Shown: positions 46,989 to 55,754, counted from the stretch's first letter. The stretch: DNA of 64,000 nucleotides from Polyangia bacterium (GCA_030430565.1 JAUIKS010000001.1:124001-188000), one strand, 5' to 3'. The notes: a model not told the origin generated them from the sequence alone. A program made the numbers and translations.

Positions 46989-47417
46989 ATGAGCACGGCG
47001 GCGAATCACAGGCGAGCGACCGGCCCCGACGAGGCGCTCGTGGCCACGCTGATCGAGCGCGGAGACGAGCCGCGCGCGGGCGCTGAGACCTGCGTGTACG
47101 CCGTCGAGATCCCGCGCGCTTGGGAGTACGTCCGGGGGCACTTCCCGGGCTTCCCGGTGGTCCCTGGGGCGGCGCTGCTCATCTCGGTGGTGCGCGGGCG
47201 CGTCCGCGAGCGCTGGCCCGAGCTCGGGGAGCCGCGCAGCGTCCGACGGCTCAAGTTCAAGCGCGTCGTCGCCCCGGGCGACGCCCTCGTCCTGCGGCTC
47301 GAGCGACGCGCCGGCGGTGCCGACGACGGCCCGCGCGTGCGCTTTCAGCTGACCCGCGACGACGCGCCGTGCTGCACCGGCGAGCTGCGCTACGCGGGCG
47401 CGGGGGGGGGCGGGTGA
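46989..47417 (+). CDS. ApeI-like hot-dog dehydratase
   Basis: 142 residues. The FabZ-type active-site segment is AWEYVRGHFPGFPVVPGAALL, with catalytic His in GHFPG; the end RRLKFKRVVAPGDALVLRLERR is the typical hot-dog strand. This matches ApeI/FabA-like 3-hydroxyacyl-ACP dehydratases of aryl polyene clusters. It overlaps the flavoprotein gene by GTGA. In such pathways it would remove water during polyene chain elongation. Confidence 0.8.
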   Translation: MSTAANHRRATGPDEALVATLIERGDEPRAGAETCVYAVEIPRAWEYVRGHFPGFPVVPGAALLISVVRGRVRERWPELGEPRSVRRLKFKRVVAPGDALVLRLERRAGGADDGPRVRFQLTRDDAPCCTGELRYAGAGGGG

Positions 47418-49000
47418 GCGTGGGCGCGACAGCCGAGAAGATCGATGTCGCGATCATCGGCGGCGGCCTGGCCGGCAACCTGCTCGCGCGGCAGCTGCGA
47501 CGCAGCTGCCCGGCGGTCGAGGTCGCGGTCTTCGAACGCAACGAGGAGCCGGCCTACAAGGTCGGCGAGTCGACGGTCGAGCTGGCGACCAACTACCTGC
47601 TGCGCAAGCTGGGCCTCTCGACCTATCTCTACAACGAGCACCTGCCGAAGAACGGCCTGCGCTTCTTCTTCGACAGCGAGGCCCGCGACACGCCGCTGAC
47701 CGAGATGAGCGAGATCGGCAGCCGGGGGATGCTGTGGGTGCCGTCGTTTCAGCTGCACCGCGCGCGCCTCGAGCGAGACCTGCTGCGCTTCAACAGCGAC
47801 GACGGCGTCGCGGTCCACCGCGGCGCCAAGGTCCGCGCGCTCGAGCTCGACGAGAACGCCAAGGGCGCGGGCGGCCCGGGTCGTCATCTCATCGAGGTCG
47901 AGGACGCGCGCGGCACCACGCGCTACGCCTGCCGCTGGCTGATCGACGCGAGCGGGCGCGCCAGCGTGCTCGCGCGCCGCATGCGTCTGCGGACCGAGGA
48001 GCGGCACGCGCTCGCGGCGGCCTGGGGCCGGCTCGAGGGCGTCGTCGACATCGACGCCCTCCCAGAGCCGGCGTGGCACCAGCGCACGCACTACACCGCG
48101 CGCGCCCTCTCGACCGTGCACTTCTGCTACCCGGGCTACTGGATCTGGCTGATCCCGCTGCGCCGCGGGCAGACCAGCGTCGGCGTCGTCTGTGAGCGCG
48201 GGCGCTTCAGCGACGCCTGGCGCAAGCCGGAGGGCATGCTCTCGTTCGTGCGCGAGCACGGCGCGCTCGCCTCGCTGGTCGAGGACGCGCGCTGGATCGA
48301 CCACGGCTCCTACGGCCGCCTGTCCTACGGGACAAAACAGTACTTCTCGACGGCGCGCTGGGGCCTGATCGGCGAGGCCGCCGCGTTCTCCGACCCCTTC
48401 TACAGCCCGGGCAGCGACTTCATCGCGCTCGAGAACGACTTCCTCACCGACCTGATCACCCGCGACCACGCCGGCGAGGATCTGCGCGAGCGCTGCGAGG
48501 TCTACAACGACTTCATGCACTTCCGCTTCGAGGCGACGATGCTGCTGTACCGCGACCTGTACGGCACCTTCGGCTCCTACGAGCTGTTCCGCGTCAAGTT
48601 CATCTTCGACCTGCTCTGTTATTACAACCTCTGGCTGCACAGCTACGCGCGCGACGAGCACCTCGACCTCAGCGCCGCGCGCGGTCACCTGCGGCGCAAA
48701 GACTTCATCCTCGACGCGATGCAGAAGTTCGCGGCCTCGTTCCGCCGGCTAGAGTCACGGCTGCGCGCCGAGGGGCGATATTACGCCGGCAACCGCGGGC
48801 GCTTCGACTGCCGGCTCGAGAACGTCGAGTTCCTGCAGCGCGTCGGTCAGCCGCGAAAGCGTAAGGACGTCTCGCGCGCCACCGAGGCGGCCTTCAACGA
48901 GGTCCGCGACCTCTTGCTGGAGCTCAAGGGCGAGGCGCGCGGTCTCGGGCGCGCCTGGGTGCCGATCTACGAATTCCTGGAAGAGGGCGTGATCCCGTAG
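47414..49000 (+). CDS. flavin-dependent halogenase-like oxidoreductase
   Basis: 528 residues from GTG 47414 (GTGA overlap with the dehydratase). The FAD-binding motif is IIGGGLAGNLLARQL, followed by PAYKVGESTVELATNYLLRKLGL. The halogenase fingerprint WxWxIP is present as WIWLIP (243-248), and DPFYSPG (in GEAAAFSDPFYSPGSDF) matches the FAD-contacting DPFxSxG. This groups it with tryptophan-halogenase-like FAD enzymes, as found in xanthomonadin and flexirubin clusters; some relatives are oxidases rather than halogenases. The last 100 residues are helical. It is soluble. Inside an aryl-polyene-like operon it might halogenate or oxidise an aryl or acyl chain. Confidence 0.82.
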   Translation: MSVGATAEKIDVAIIGGGLAGNLLARQLRRSCPAVEVAVFERNEEPAYKVGESTVELATNYLLRKLGLSTYLYNEHLPKNGLRFFFDSEARDTPLTEMSEIGSRGMLWVPSFQLHRARLERDLLRFNSDDGVAVHRGAKVRALELDENAKGAGGPGRHLIEVEDARGTTRYACRWLIDASGRASVLARRMRLRTEERHALAAAWGRLEGVVDIDALPEPAWHQRTHYTARALSTVHFCYPGYWIWLIPLRRGQTSVGVVCERGRFSDAWRKPEGMLSFVREHGALASLVEDARWIDHGSYGRLSYGTKQYFSTARWGLIGEAAAFSDPFYSPGSDFIALENDFLTDLITRDHAGEDLRERCEVYNDFMHFRFEATMLLYRDLYGTFGSYELFRVKFIFDLLCYYNLWLHSYARDEHLDLSAARGHLRRKDFILDAMQKFAASFRRLESRLRAEGRYYAGNRGRFDCRLENVEFLQRVGQPRKRKDVSRATEAAFNEVRDLLLELKGEARGLGRAWVPIYEFLEEGVIP

Positions 49001-49083
49001 CCGATCGATCACGCGGCCGCGATATGCAATAACGGCCGCGATCGCTGCGTCTCACCGCCAGCTAGACCACACACGAGAGCCTG

Positions 49084-49344
49084 ATGACCCGCGCGGAAAT
49101 CCAACAGCAGATCACCAAGATCCTCGTCGAGACCTTTGAGGTCGACGCCGACGAGGTCAAGCTCGAGACGAACCTATACGAGGACCTCGACCTCGACAGC
49201 ATCGACGCCATCGACATGTTCGTCGAGCTGAGCCAGTTCACGGGTCGCCGCGTCGACCCCGAGGTCGCCCGCAAGCTGCGGACGGTCGACGACATCATCG
49301 GCCTCGTCGAGTCGGAGCTCGCCGCGGTCAAGGCCGCGCAGTAG
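49084..49344 (+). CDS. acyl carrier protein
   Basis: 86 residues from ATG 49084, preceded by GAGAG. The 4'-phosphopantetheine serine lies in YEDLDLDSIDAIDMFVEL (D-S-I-D). The N-terminal helix TRAEIQQQITKILVETFEVD and the end VDDIIGLVESELAAV are typical of ACPs. It lies 83 bp after the flavoprotein and 22 bp before the ApeP-like gene. It would carry the growing chain for the enzymes beside it. Confidence 0.92.
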   Translation: MTRAEIQQQITKILVETFEVDADEVKLETNLYEDLDLDSIDAIDMFVELSQFTGRRVDPEVARKLRTVDDIIGLVESELAAVKAAQ

Positions 49345-49366
49345 CCGAGGCGAACCGAGCGATCCC

Positions 49367-49879
49367 GTGGAGTCCGCTGGCGTCGACAAGTCCCCGCAGC
49401 CCTGGCCGCCGCTGGCCGCGCTGATCCCCCATCGCCCGCCGATGCTGCTGCTCGACGCGATCGAGCGGTTTGAGCCCGGCCTGATCGAGTGCAGCGTGAC
49501 GCCGCGGGCCGGCGGGCCGTTCGTCGAGGGCGACCGCGTGCCCGCGCTCGTCAGCGTCGAGTACTTCGCCCAGGCCGCGGCGGCCTACTTCGGCGTCGTC
49601 CACCGTCACAGTGAGGTGATGCACATGGGCGTCTTGCTCGGCGCGCGCGAGCTCACGCTCGAGGTCGACAGCTTCCCGCTCGACGCGACGATGATCGCGC
49701 GGGTGCGCGAGGTCTGGACCGACGGCCAGGTCGCCCAGTTCGACTGCGAGCTGCGCGGGGTCGGCGGAGCGCGGCTCGCCAGCGCCTCGATCAACGTCAA
49801 GAGCGTGCCCGCGAGCGCCTCGCTCCAGGACGGCGGCGCGCCTGTTGAGGCCGAGGCCGAGGCCGCGGAGGTGCCCTGA
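49367..49879 (+). CDS. ApeP-like 3-hydroxyacyl-ACP dehydratase
   Basis: 170 residues from GTG 49367. Hot-dog fold with LIPHRPPMLLLDAIERFEPG at the start, the family's HRxPML motif, and VSVEYFAQAAAAYFGVVHRH, the central helix with the catalytic acid (Glu). It differs from the first dehydratase in lacking HFPG. ApeI and ApeP commonly occur together in aryl polyene clusters. The C-terminus is Glu/Ala-rich. Its stop overlaps the ketosynthase start (TGATG). Confidence 0.82.
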   Translation: MESAGVDKSPQPWPPLAALIPHRPPMLLLDAIERFEPGLIECSVTPRAGGPFVEGDRVPALVSVEYFAQAAAAYFGVVHRHSEVMHMGVLLGARELTLEVDSFPLDATMIARVREVWTDGQVAQFDCELRGVGGARLASASINVKSVPASASLQDGGAPVEAEAEAAEVP

Positions 49880-51123
49880 TGGCGCGGGGTCGGCGGGTCG
49901 TGATCACCGGCGTCGGGCTGGCCTCGCCGCTCGGCGTGACGCCGGCGGAGAACTACGACGCGCTCATCGAGGGGCGCCACGGGATCACGGTGATGCCCGA
50001 GTGGGAGCGCTTCGAAGATCTGCGCACGCGGGTCGCCGGCGTCGTCACGGGCCTCGACCTGCGCAAGCGCTGGCCGCGAAAGCGCGTGCGCTCGATGGGG
50101 CGGGTCGCCCGGCTTGCGACCTACGCGACCGAGCGGGCGCTGGCCCAGAGCCTCGGCGACGACGCGCCCGCGCTGCTCGGATCCGGGCGCGCCGGCGTCG
50201 CCTACGGCTCGACCACCGGCTCCTCGGGCGCGTTCGAAAAATACGCGACCTCGCTGTTTCGCGACTGGAAGGTCCAGGGCCTCAACGCCTCGCTCTACCT
50301 GCAGTTCATGGCCCACACCTGCGCGGCCAACCTCGCCGCGTTCTTCAGCGTCAAGGGCCGGGTGCTCTCGACCTGCTCGACCTGCACCAGCGGCTCGCAG
50401 GGGGTCGGCGCCGGCTACGAGGCGATCAAGTATGACCTCGCGGACATCATGCTGTGCGGCGGCGCCGAGGAGATGCACTTCTCGCTCGCGGTGACCTTCG
50501 ACGCGATGTTCGCGACCTCGGCCGGCTACAACGATCGCCCGGACCGCACGCCCAGGCCCTTCGACCGCGCGCGCGACGGCCTGGTCGTCGGCGAGGGCGC
50601 GGGCACGCTCGTGCTCGAGAGCCTCGAGCACGCCCAGGCCCGCGGCGCGTCGATCCTCGCCGAGATCGTCGGCTACGGGACCAACTGCGACGGCCTGCAC
50701 GTGACCGCGCCCTCGGAGCCGGGGATGCGCGGCGCGATGCAGCTCGCGCTCGCCGAGGCCGGCCTCAGCCCCGACGTCATCGACTACGTCAACGCCCACG
50801 GCACCGCGACGGAGCTCGGGGACATCGCCGAGACCCGCGCGACCCGGGCGGTGTTCGAACGCGCGGTCCCCTTCTCCTCGACCAAGAGCTACACCGGGCA
50901 CACGCTCGGGGCCTGCGGCGCGCTCGAGCTGATCTACTGCCTCGGGATGCTCGAGCGCGGGTTTCTGCCGCCGACGCGCAACCTCGAGCAGGTCGACGAG
51001 CGCTGCGGCGAGCTCGACTACATCCGCGAGCTCCGGCGCGCGCGGCCGCAGATCATCATGAGCAACAACTTCGCCTTCGGCGGGGTCAACACCTCTTTGA
51101 TCGTGCGGCGCTTCGACGGCTGA
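49879..51123 (+). CDS. beta-ketoacyl-ACP synthase (ApeO/FabF type)
   Basis: 414 residues. Thiolase fold: RRVVITGVGLASPLGV at the start. Active site: Cys169 in CSTCTSGSQ, His307 in NAHGTATELGD, Lys336 and His341 in TKSYTGHTLGACGALE. The GFGGxN-type end is FAFGGVNTSLIVRR. The CTSGSQ form of the nucleophile region is seen in aryl-polyene ketosynthases (ApeO-like). It elongates acyl chains bound to the adjacent ACP. No ketoreductase, acyltransferase or ligase is adjacent, so missing steps must come from elsewhere or from fatty acid synthesis. Confidence 0.9.
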   Translation: MARGRRVVITGVGLASPLGVTPAENYDALIEGRHGITVMPEWERFEDLRTRVAGVVTGLDLRKRWPRKRVRSMGRVARLATYATERALAQSLGDDAPALLGSGRAGVAYGSTTGSSGAFEKYATSLFRDWKVQGLNASLYLQFMAHTCAANLAAFFSVKGRVLSTCSTCTSGSQGVGAGYEAIKYDLADIMLCGGAEEMHFSLAVTFDAMFATSAGYNDRPDRTPRPFDRARDGLVVGEGAGTLVLESLEHAQARGASILAEIVGYGTNCDGLHVTAPSEPGMRGAMQLALAEAGLSPDVIDYVNAHGTATELGDIAETRATRAVFERAVPFSSTKSYTGHTLGACGALELIYCLGMLERGFLPPTRNLEQVDERCGELDYIRELRRARPQIIMSNNFAFGGVNTSLIVRRFDG

Positions 51124-51172
51124 CGCGCTCGCGCCCTGCCGTCCGCGACCTGAGCTGCTCGGCGCCGGCTTA

Positions 51173-51190
51173 CTGCCACGACGGTGGCAG
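51173..51190 (+). terminator. hairpin after the ketosynthase gene
   Basis: CTGCCAC and GTGGCAG pair across GACG, 50 bp past the stop. No T-tract. Confidence 0.35.
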
Positions 51191-51244
51191 CAAGATCCGG
51201 GTGGGCCTGCGCGACGACGCGGGCTAGCGTGCTAACCACACGCC

Positions 51245-52384
51245 ATGGAGGCCTTCAAGCTCAAGATCACCCGCGCGTCGATCACGGCGCTGGCCGAGCA
51301 TCTCGTGGCCGCGCCGGACCCGGCCGCGCGCGCGCTCGACACACGCCGGTTTATCCGAGCCGCGACCCGCGGGCTCGCGCCGCTCGAGCTCAAGGCGCGG
51401 GTCGGGCACGTCGCCGACGCGCTCGTCGGGCTGCTGCCCACCTCGTTCCCCGACGCGGCCCGGCTGATCCGCGCCTCGGTCCAGCGCCTCACGCCCGCCG
51501 AGCGCGAGGCCTGCTCGATGTGGGTGTTTTGGCCGCTGTGCACCTTCGTCGAGCGGCGCGGGCTAGAGCACCCCGCCGAGGCGCTCGCGGTCATGCGCGG
51601 GCTCACGGCGCTGGCGAGCTGCGAGTTCGCGATCCGCCCGTACCTGGAGCGCGACCTCGAGGGGACGCTCGAGACCCTGCGCGGCTGGACCCGCGACCCC
51701 GACCCCCACGTCCGTCGGCTCGTCAGCGAGGGGACGCGCCCGCGCCTGCCCTGGGGGACACGTCTGCGCGCGCTGCAGAAAGACCCCGGCCCAGCGCTCC
51801 CGTTACTCGACGCGCTCTACCGCGACCCGGCGCTCTACGTGCGCCGCTCGGTCGCCAATCACGTCGGCGACATCGCCAAGGATCACCCCGAGCTCGCGGT
51901 CGCGGTCACGCGGCGATGGTGCGCCGAGGACCCGTCCGAGGAGACCCGCTGGGTCGCGCGTCACGCCCTGCGCGGCCCGGTCAAGCGCGGCCACAAGGGC
52001 GCGCTCGCGGCCCTGGGCTACGGGCCCGCGCGCTGCCGCGACGTCGCGCTCGAGCTCGGCGCGCGGCGGGTCCGCTTCGGCGACGCGCTCGAGCTGCGCG
52101 CGCGCCTGCGTTCGCGGGTCGAGCAGGAGCTCATGGTCGACTACGCGGTGCACCACAAAAAGGCCAACGGCGAGCTGTCGGCGAAGGTCTTCAAGTGGAA
52201 GCGCCTGCGCGCGGCGAAGGGGCAGCAGCTCGAGCTGCGCAAGCGCCACGCGCTGCGAGCGATCAGCACGCGGCGCTACTACTCGGGCCTGCACCGCGTC
52301 GAGCTGCTCGTCAACGGCGCCGCCATGGCGCGCGCCGAGTTCACGCTGGAGGGCGCGACCGCAGCGGCGCAGGGGCGAGCCTGA
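51245..52384 (+). CDS. AlkC-like DNA alkylation repair protein
   Basis: 379 residues. HEAT-like helical repeats fill residues 1-265, including LRGWTRDPDPHVRRLVSEGTRPRLPWGTRLRALQKDP and PLLDALYRDPALYVRRSVANHVGDIAKDHPELAV, the conserved block of AlkC/AlkD glycosylases. The last 110 residues are beta-rich (LELRARLRSRVEQELMVDYAVHHKK... LHRVELLVNGAAMARAEFTLEGA), consistent with the C-terminal Ig-like domain of AlkC. These enzymes excise N3-methylated bases without base flipping. TAGCGT ends 14 nt before ATG 51245. Confidence 0.85.
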   Translation: MEAFKLKITRASITALAEHLVAAPDPAARALDTRRFIRAATRGLAPLELKARVGHVADALVGLLPTSFPDAARLIRASVQRLTPAEREACSMWVFWPLCTFVERRGLEHPAEALAVMRGLTALASCEFAIRPYLERDLEGTLETLRGWTRDPDPHVRRLVSEGTRPRLPWGTRLRALQKDPGPALPLLDALYRDPALYVRRSVANHVGDIAKDHPELAVAVTRRWCAEDPSEETRWVARHALRGPVKRGHKGALAALGYGPARCRDVALELGARRVRFGDALELRARLRSRVEQELMVDYAVHHKKANGELSAKVFKWKRLRAAKGQQLELRKRHALRAISTRRYYSGLHRVELLVNGAAMARAEFTLEGATAAAQGRA

Positions 52385-52714
52385 CGACCGAGGTCCTCGC
52401 CTGCGCCTCGGCCCACACCCGCTGATGACGACCACGGCGTGTGGACGCGGCGAGACCTGGTCCTACTCCGCGCTGCCCGAGCCCATCGCCTACATCTCCG
52501 AGTGCGCGTGGGGCCAGTGGTCGCGTTCACCTGCTCGTGGGCGGGAGGTACCTGGCCCGACGGCCAGGTCTCGGGCTACACCAATGAGTACGCGACGACG
52601 GCGCTCAAAGATTGAGTCGGCGCGTTCGCGGGAGCGATCGCGATCGTCAGCGGCCCCGCGGCGTGAGTTCGCGATGCGGCGCATGTCAGCGGAGGGTTGT
52701 TAGGATCCGCCCCG
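52385..52714. other. 330-bp gap with a possible gene remnant
   Basis: Two frames carry protein-like stretches: frame of 52425 reads ALPEPIAYISECAWGQWSR, and the frame ending at 52615 reads AFTCSWAGGTWPDGQVSGY then TNEYATTALKD and stop. Together they look like one gene broken by a frameshift. The -10 of the IMPase gene is at 52701. Confidence 0.3.
52701..52706 (+). promoter_or_regulatory. -10 element TAGGAT for the IMPase-family gene
   Basis: TAGGAT ends 8 nt before ATG 52715. Confidence 0.4.
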
Positions 52715-53404
52715 ATGCCTGACGCGCCGCAGATCCCCGGCCGCGAGGCGCTGGCGCCGATCCTCGAGGCCGCCGGCGCGGAGGCGCTGCGGCTCGGGCC
52801 GCGCGCGCCCCGGCGCAAGCCCGACGGCTCGTGGGTGACCGACGCCGACCTCGCGGTCGCCGAGCTGCTCAGCGCCGCGTGTCGTGAGCTGCTGCCCGAG
52901 GCTGCGGTCTTGGAGGAAGAGCGGGGCGGGCGACTGGGCGCCGGGCTGTGCTGGGCGATCGACCCGATCGACGGCACCTCCGCCTTCGTCCGCGGCGAGG
53001 CGCGCTGGTGCGTCAGCGTCGCGCTGCTGGAGCGCGGTCGGCCTGTGCTCGGCGGCATCGTGCAGCCCTCCACCGGCTGGATGTGGACGGCGGACGCGAC
53101 CGGCGTGACCCTGCCGAAGGCGCGCGCGCCGGCGCGCGCGGTCGCGACGGGCCGGCTGCCGATGAGCCCGCGCCGCCTGCTCCGGGTCGCGCGCTGGGCC
53201 GTCGGGCGGCGGCTCGACCTCGGCGGCTCCGCCGCGCTGGCGCTGGCGGACGTGGCGACCGGCAGCCGGTCGGCGGCGATGATCTTCGGGGGCGCGATCT
53301 GGGATGTCGGCGCCGGCTGGGCGCTCGTCGAGGCCGCCGGCGGTCGCGTCGAGGCGGTGTCGCTCTCGGGGCACCGCTTCGATCTTCGAGCGACATGTCG
53401 ATAA
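52715..53404 (+). CDS. inositol monophosphatase-family phosphatase
   Basis: 229 residues from ATG 52715; an in-frame TTG at 52697 is not needed. Metal-binding motifs are VTDADLAVAELL, the Glu region AVLEEE, the core WAIDPIDGTSAF (DPIDGT) and the late IWDVGAGWALVEAAGG (WDxxAG). This is the complete Mg2+/Li+-sensitive phosphatase set. Substrates in the family include inositol-1-phosphate, PAP, fructose-1,6-bisphosphate and histidinol phosphate; this sequence is too generic to choose. At 229 residues it is short for the family but intact. Soluble. Confidence 0.85.
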   Translation: MPDAPQIPGREALAPILEAAGAEALRLGPRAPRRKPDGSWVTDADLAVAELLSAACRELLPEAAVLEEERGGRLGAGLCWAIDPIDGTSAFVRGEARWCVSVALLERGRPVLGGIVQPSTGWMWTADATGVTLPKARAPARAVATGRLPMSPRRLLRVARWAVGRRLDLGGSAALALADVATGSRSAAMIFGGAIWDVGAGWALVEAAGGRVEAVSLSGHRFDLRATCR

Positions 53405-53482
53405 AGACATGACTAAAGGAGCCGGCGAGGCTCGGGCGCGCCCGGCCGGCGCGATCGTGTCAGGAGTCTGGAGTCGCCTTCG

Positions 53483-55003
53483 TCAGGGGCTCGCCTCGGT
53501 GACGTAGTAGATGCCGAGGCACATCTCGTCGCCGGTCCCGTCGCCCCAGTTGAGGTCGCTGTCGCCGGCCGAGTTGTCGTACTCACACTCGAGGCGGAGG
53601 CGGTCTCCGGGGTTCAGCAGGGCCGGGGCCTCGAACACGTAGCCATTCTGCCAATTGAAGTCCCAGCGCGGGATCTCGAGCAGGCACTCGTCGCCGCCCT
53701 GGCGCTTGATGGTGTGGTTGCCGCGCACGCCGACGGTGTGCATGTGGTGGGTCGCCGAGTGCAGCTCGATCGGCACATTCGAGGGGATCACGTCGGTCAG
53801 GAAGCCCATCACGGCGGTCGGGTCCAGCTCCCAAGAGTGCACGGTCGAGGGTGAGCCCGCCGGGATCGGCATCTGTCCCCACAGCCACTCGACATCGGCC
53901 CAGAGCATCATGAAGGCCTCGCGCTCGACCGAGTCGGCGACCATCAGCTCGACGCCGCTCTGATCCGGCACGGCGCCGTCGGCGGGGACGTTGTAGTGGA
54001 CTTGCAAGATGATCTTTGAGCCAGCCGGGATGCGCAGCCCGGTGCCCTCGGGGTAGATCGACGGCGCCGCGCCGGGGGCCCAGGCGCCGAGCCAGACGCC
54101 GATGTCATCGGGGCTCGAGATCTCGCCGCCGGGGCCGCCGAAGCACTCGTAGCCGATCCCGGGCGCGGCGGCGTCGAGCGCCTCGTACTCGGCGAGCTTC
54201 TCGGGCGGGAGCGCGAACGCGATCGCGTGGTGGACCTCGTCGACCGCGCCCGGCACGGCGCGGAAGCCGGTGACGTAGGTGTCGCCCTCCGCCGGCCAGT
54301 CGATGATGAAGCAGCGGTAGTCGTCGGGGGCGCCCACCGGCGTGTAGGGCTCGGGCATCGTCAGCGCGAAGTCGACGCTGGGCAGCTCCGTGCTCGGGGG
54401 AGGCGGCGGCGCGACGTAGTCGTCGGGGTCCCCCTCCGGCGCGCCCTCGGCGACCCAGGTCTCCACCATGTCGAGGGTCTCCTGCGGCAGGCTCGGGTCG
54501 TGCTCGTAGTCGCGGCAGTCCCCGCCGGCGAGCCACGGCGGCATCTGCCGGTTGAGCATCGTCAGCGCCACGAGCTCGCGCAGCTCGTAGACCTCCTCGT
54601 AGCTGGTGAGCGGGAACGGGGCGATGTTGCCGGGCGTGTGGCACTGCTCGCAGCTCGCGGCGATCACCGGGCGGATGTCGCGGTGGAAGGTGAAGGTCGG
54701 CTCGACCGCCGTGGTCTCGCCGTCGCTGCCGTCGCTGGTGAGGGTCTCGCCGGCGGTGGTCGTCTGCGTCGCGCTCTCGTCGGTCGTGCCCTCGCCCGTG
54801 GTCGCGGGCGCGTCGGTCGAGTCGCTGGTCTCCTCGGCGTCGCTCGAGCCGCTCCCACTGTCGCTCCCGTCGCCCGAGCAGGCGCAGACGAGCAGCGCGG
54901 CGCAGGCGAGCGTCGTCGCGTGGCGAAGGAGAGTACGTCGAGGGGGGAGGGGAGCGCGCGCGGACGTGGACATGCTGTGCACCGAGTGGATGACCCGCAT
55001 CAT
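53483..55003 (-). CDS. lipoprotein with haem c motif and PHM-like copper domains
   Basis: 506 residues from ATG 55003 (GGAG upstream). Lipobox LVCAC (Cys42) and a Thr/Ser/Asp linker. CEQCH near residue 120, inside FHRDIRPVIAASCEQCHTPG, is a c-type haem site. The following 350 residues resemble the two copper-binding beta-domains of peptidylglycine monooxygenase: VDEVHHAIAFALP (CuH His pair), LQVHYNVP (third CuH His), SATHHMHTVGVRGN (CuM H-x-H) and DGTGDEMCLGIYY (CuM Met). It should be an outer-membrane-associated copper protein, perhaps an oxidase or monooxygenase given electrons through the haem. Divergent from the lipoprotein at 55067. Confidence 0.83.
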   Translation of the reverse strand: MMRVIHSVHSMSTSARAPLPPRRTLLRHATTLACAALLVCACSGDGSDSGSGSSDAEETSDSTDAPATTGEGTTDESATQTTTAGETLTSDGSDGETTAVEPTFTFHRDIRPVIAASCEQCHTPGNIAPFPLTSYEEVYELRELVALTMLNRQMPPWLAGGDCRDYEHDPSLPQETLDMVETWVAEGAPEGDPDDYVAPPPPPSTELPSVDFALTMPEPYTPVGAPDDYRCFIIDWPAEGDTYVTGFRAVPGAVDEVHHAIAFALPPEKLAEYEALDAAAPGIGYECFGGPGGEISSPDDIGVWLGAWAPGAAPSIYPEGTGLRIPAGSKIILQVHYNVPADGAVPDQSGVELMVADSVEREAFMMLWADVEWLWGQMPIPAGSPSTVHSWELDPTAVMGFLTDVIPSNVPIELHSATHHMHTVGVRGNHTIKRQGGDECLLEIPRWDFNWQNGYVFEAPALLNPGDRLRLECEYDNSAGDSDLNWGDGTGDEMCLGIYYVTEASP

Positions 55004-55049
55004 AACGGCTCCGCGCCGCGTTCGCGGTTCACCGCGACCGGTCGCCTGC

Positions 55050-55055
55050 TACGCT
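55050..55055 (+). promoter_or_regulatory. -10 element TACGCT for the lipoprotein at 55067
   Basis: TACGCT ends 11 nt before GTG 55067. Confidence 0.4.
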
Positions 55056-55066
55056 GCGGCGGGCCC

Positions 55067-55699
55067 GTGAATTCGTCGTCGCTCCTCTCGCGCTGGTGCT
55101 TCGCCGCAGCCGTCGCGCTCTGCACAAGCGCCGGCTGCGGCGGTGATGACGACGCCGAGAATTCCGGCGCGGGGGCCGGCTCCGTCTCGGAGGCCGACCC
55201 GTCGACGGCGAGCGCGAGCAGCAGCGGCGCGGGCACGTCGACCGGCGAGACCGGAGAGCCCGTGAGCTTGGTGACGCCGGAGGCCTGGACGCGCAGCGAG
55301 GGCGACGACCCCTTCATCGGCGAGCAGCCCGCCGTGGTGCAGTGTGACGCCGGCTGGGGCGAAGAGGACGGCGTGTTCGAGGTCAACACCGAGGTCTGTG
55401 ACTACGGCGTGTTCGTCCAGGGGGCGCTCGCCTCGATCGAGGAGGGGGACGTCCTCGAGCTCGTCTTGGTCCACGACGCGCTGTTCGCCGACGGCCCCGC
55501 GGAGGCCCACATGGCGATCGCCGTGGGCGCGGAGATCGTGTGGTCCGAGACGCGCGCGCTGCCCTACGCGGCCGACGTGCTGCGGCCGAGCTGGGTCGCG
55601 AGCGCCGCGCAGCCCGTCGGCGCGCCGGTGTACTTTCACGTGCACAACCACGGCGCCAACAGCTATCGGCTGGTCGACCTGACGCGCGCGCGACCGTGA
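55067..55699 (+). CDS. lipoprotein of unknown function
   Basis: 210 residues from GTG 55067. Lipobox SAGC (Cys24), then a short Asp/Ser/Gly/Thr linker (GDDDAENSGAGAG). The domain after residue 65 is beta-rich (PAVVQCDAGWGEEDGVFEVNTEVC, YGVFVQGALASIEEGDVLELVLVHDALF, VYFHVHNHGANSYRLVDL) and resembles a small jelly roll or DOMON-like sandwich, with HVHNHG as a possible metal site. No family recognised. It lies 63 bp from the divergent copper lipoprotein, so a shared role is possible. Confidence 0.68.
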   Translation: MNSSSLLSRWCFAAAVALCTSAGCGGDDDAENSGAGAGSVSEADPSTASASSSGAGTSTGETGEPVSLVTPEAWTRSEGDDPFIGEQPAVVQCDAGWGEEDGVFEVNTEVCDYGVFVQGALASIEEGDVLELVLVHDALFADGPAEAHMAIAVGAEIVWSETRALPYAADVLRPSWVASAAQPVGAPVYFHVHNHGANSYRLVDLTRARP

Positions 55700-55754
55700 C
55701 CCTCGGATCCGCGAGGGTGCTCCATGGGACAGCGCGGCCGGCTCGGCGAGCGAG

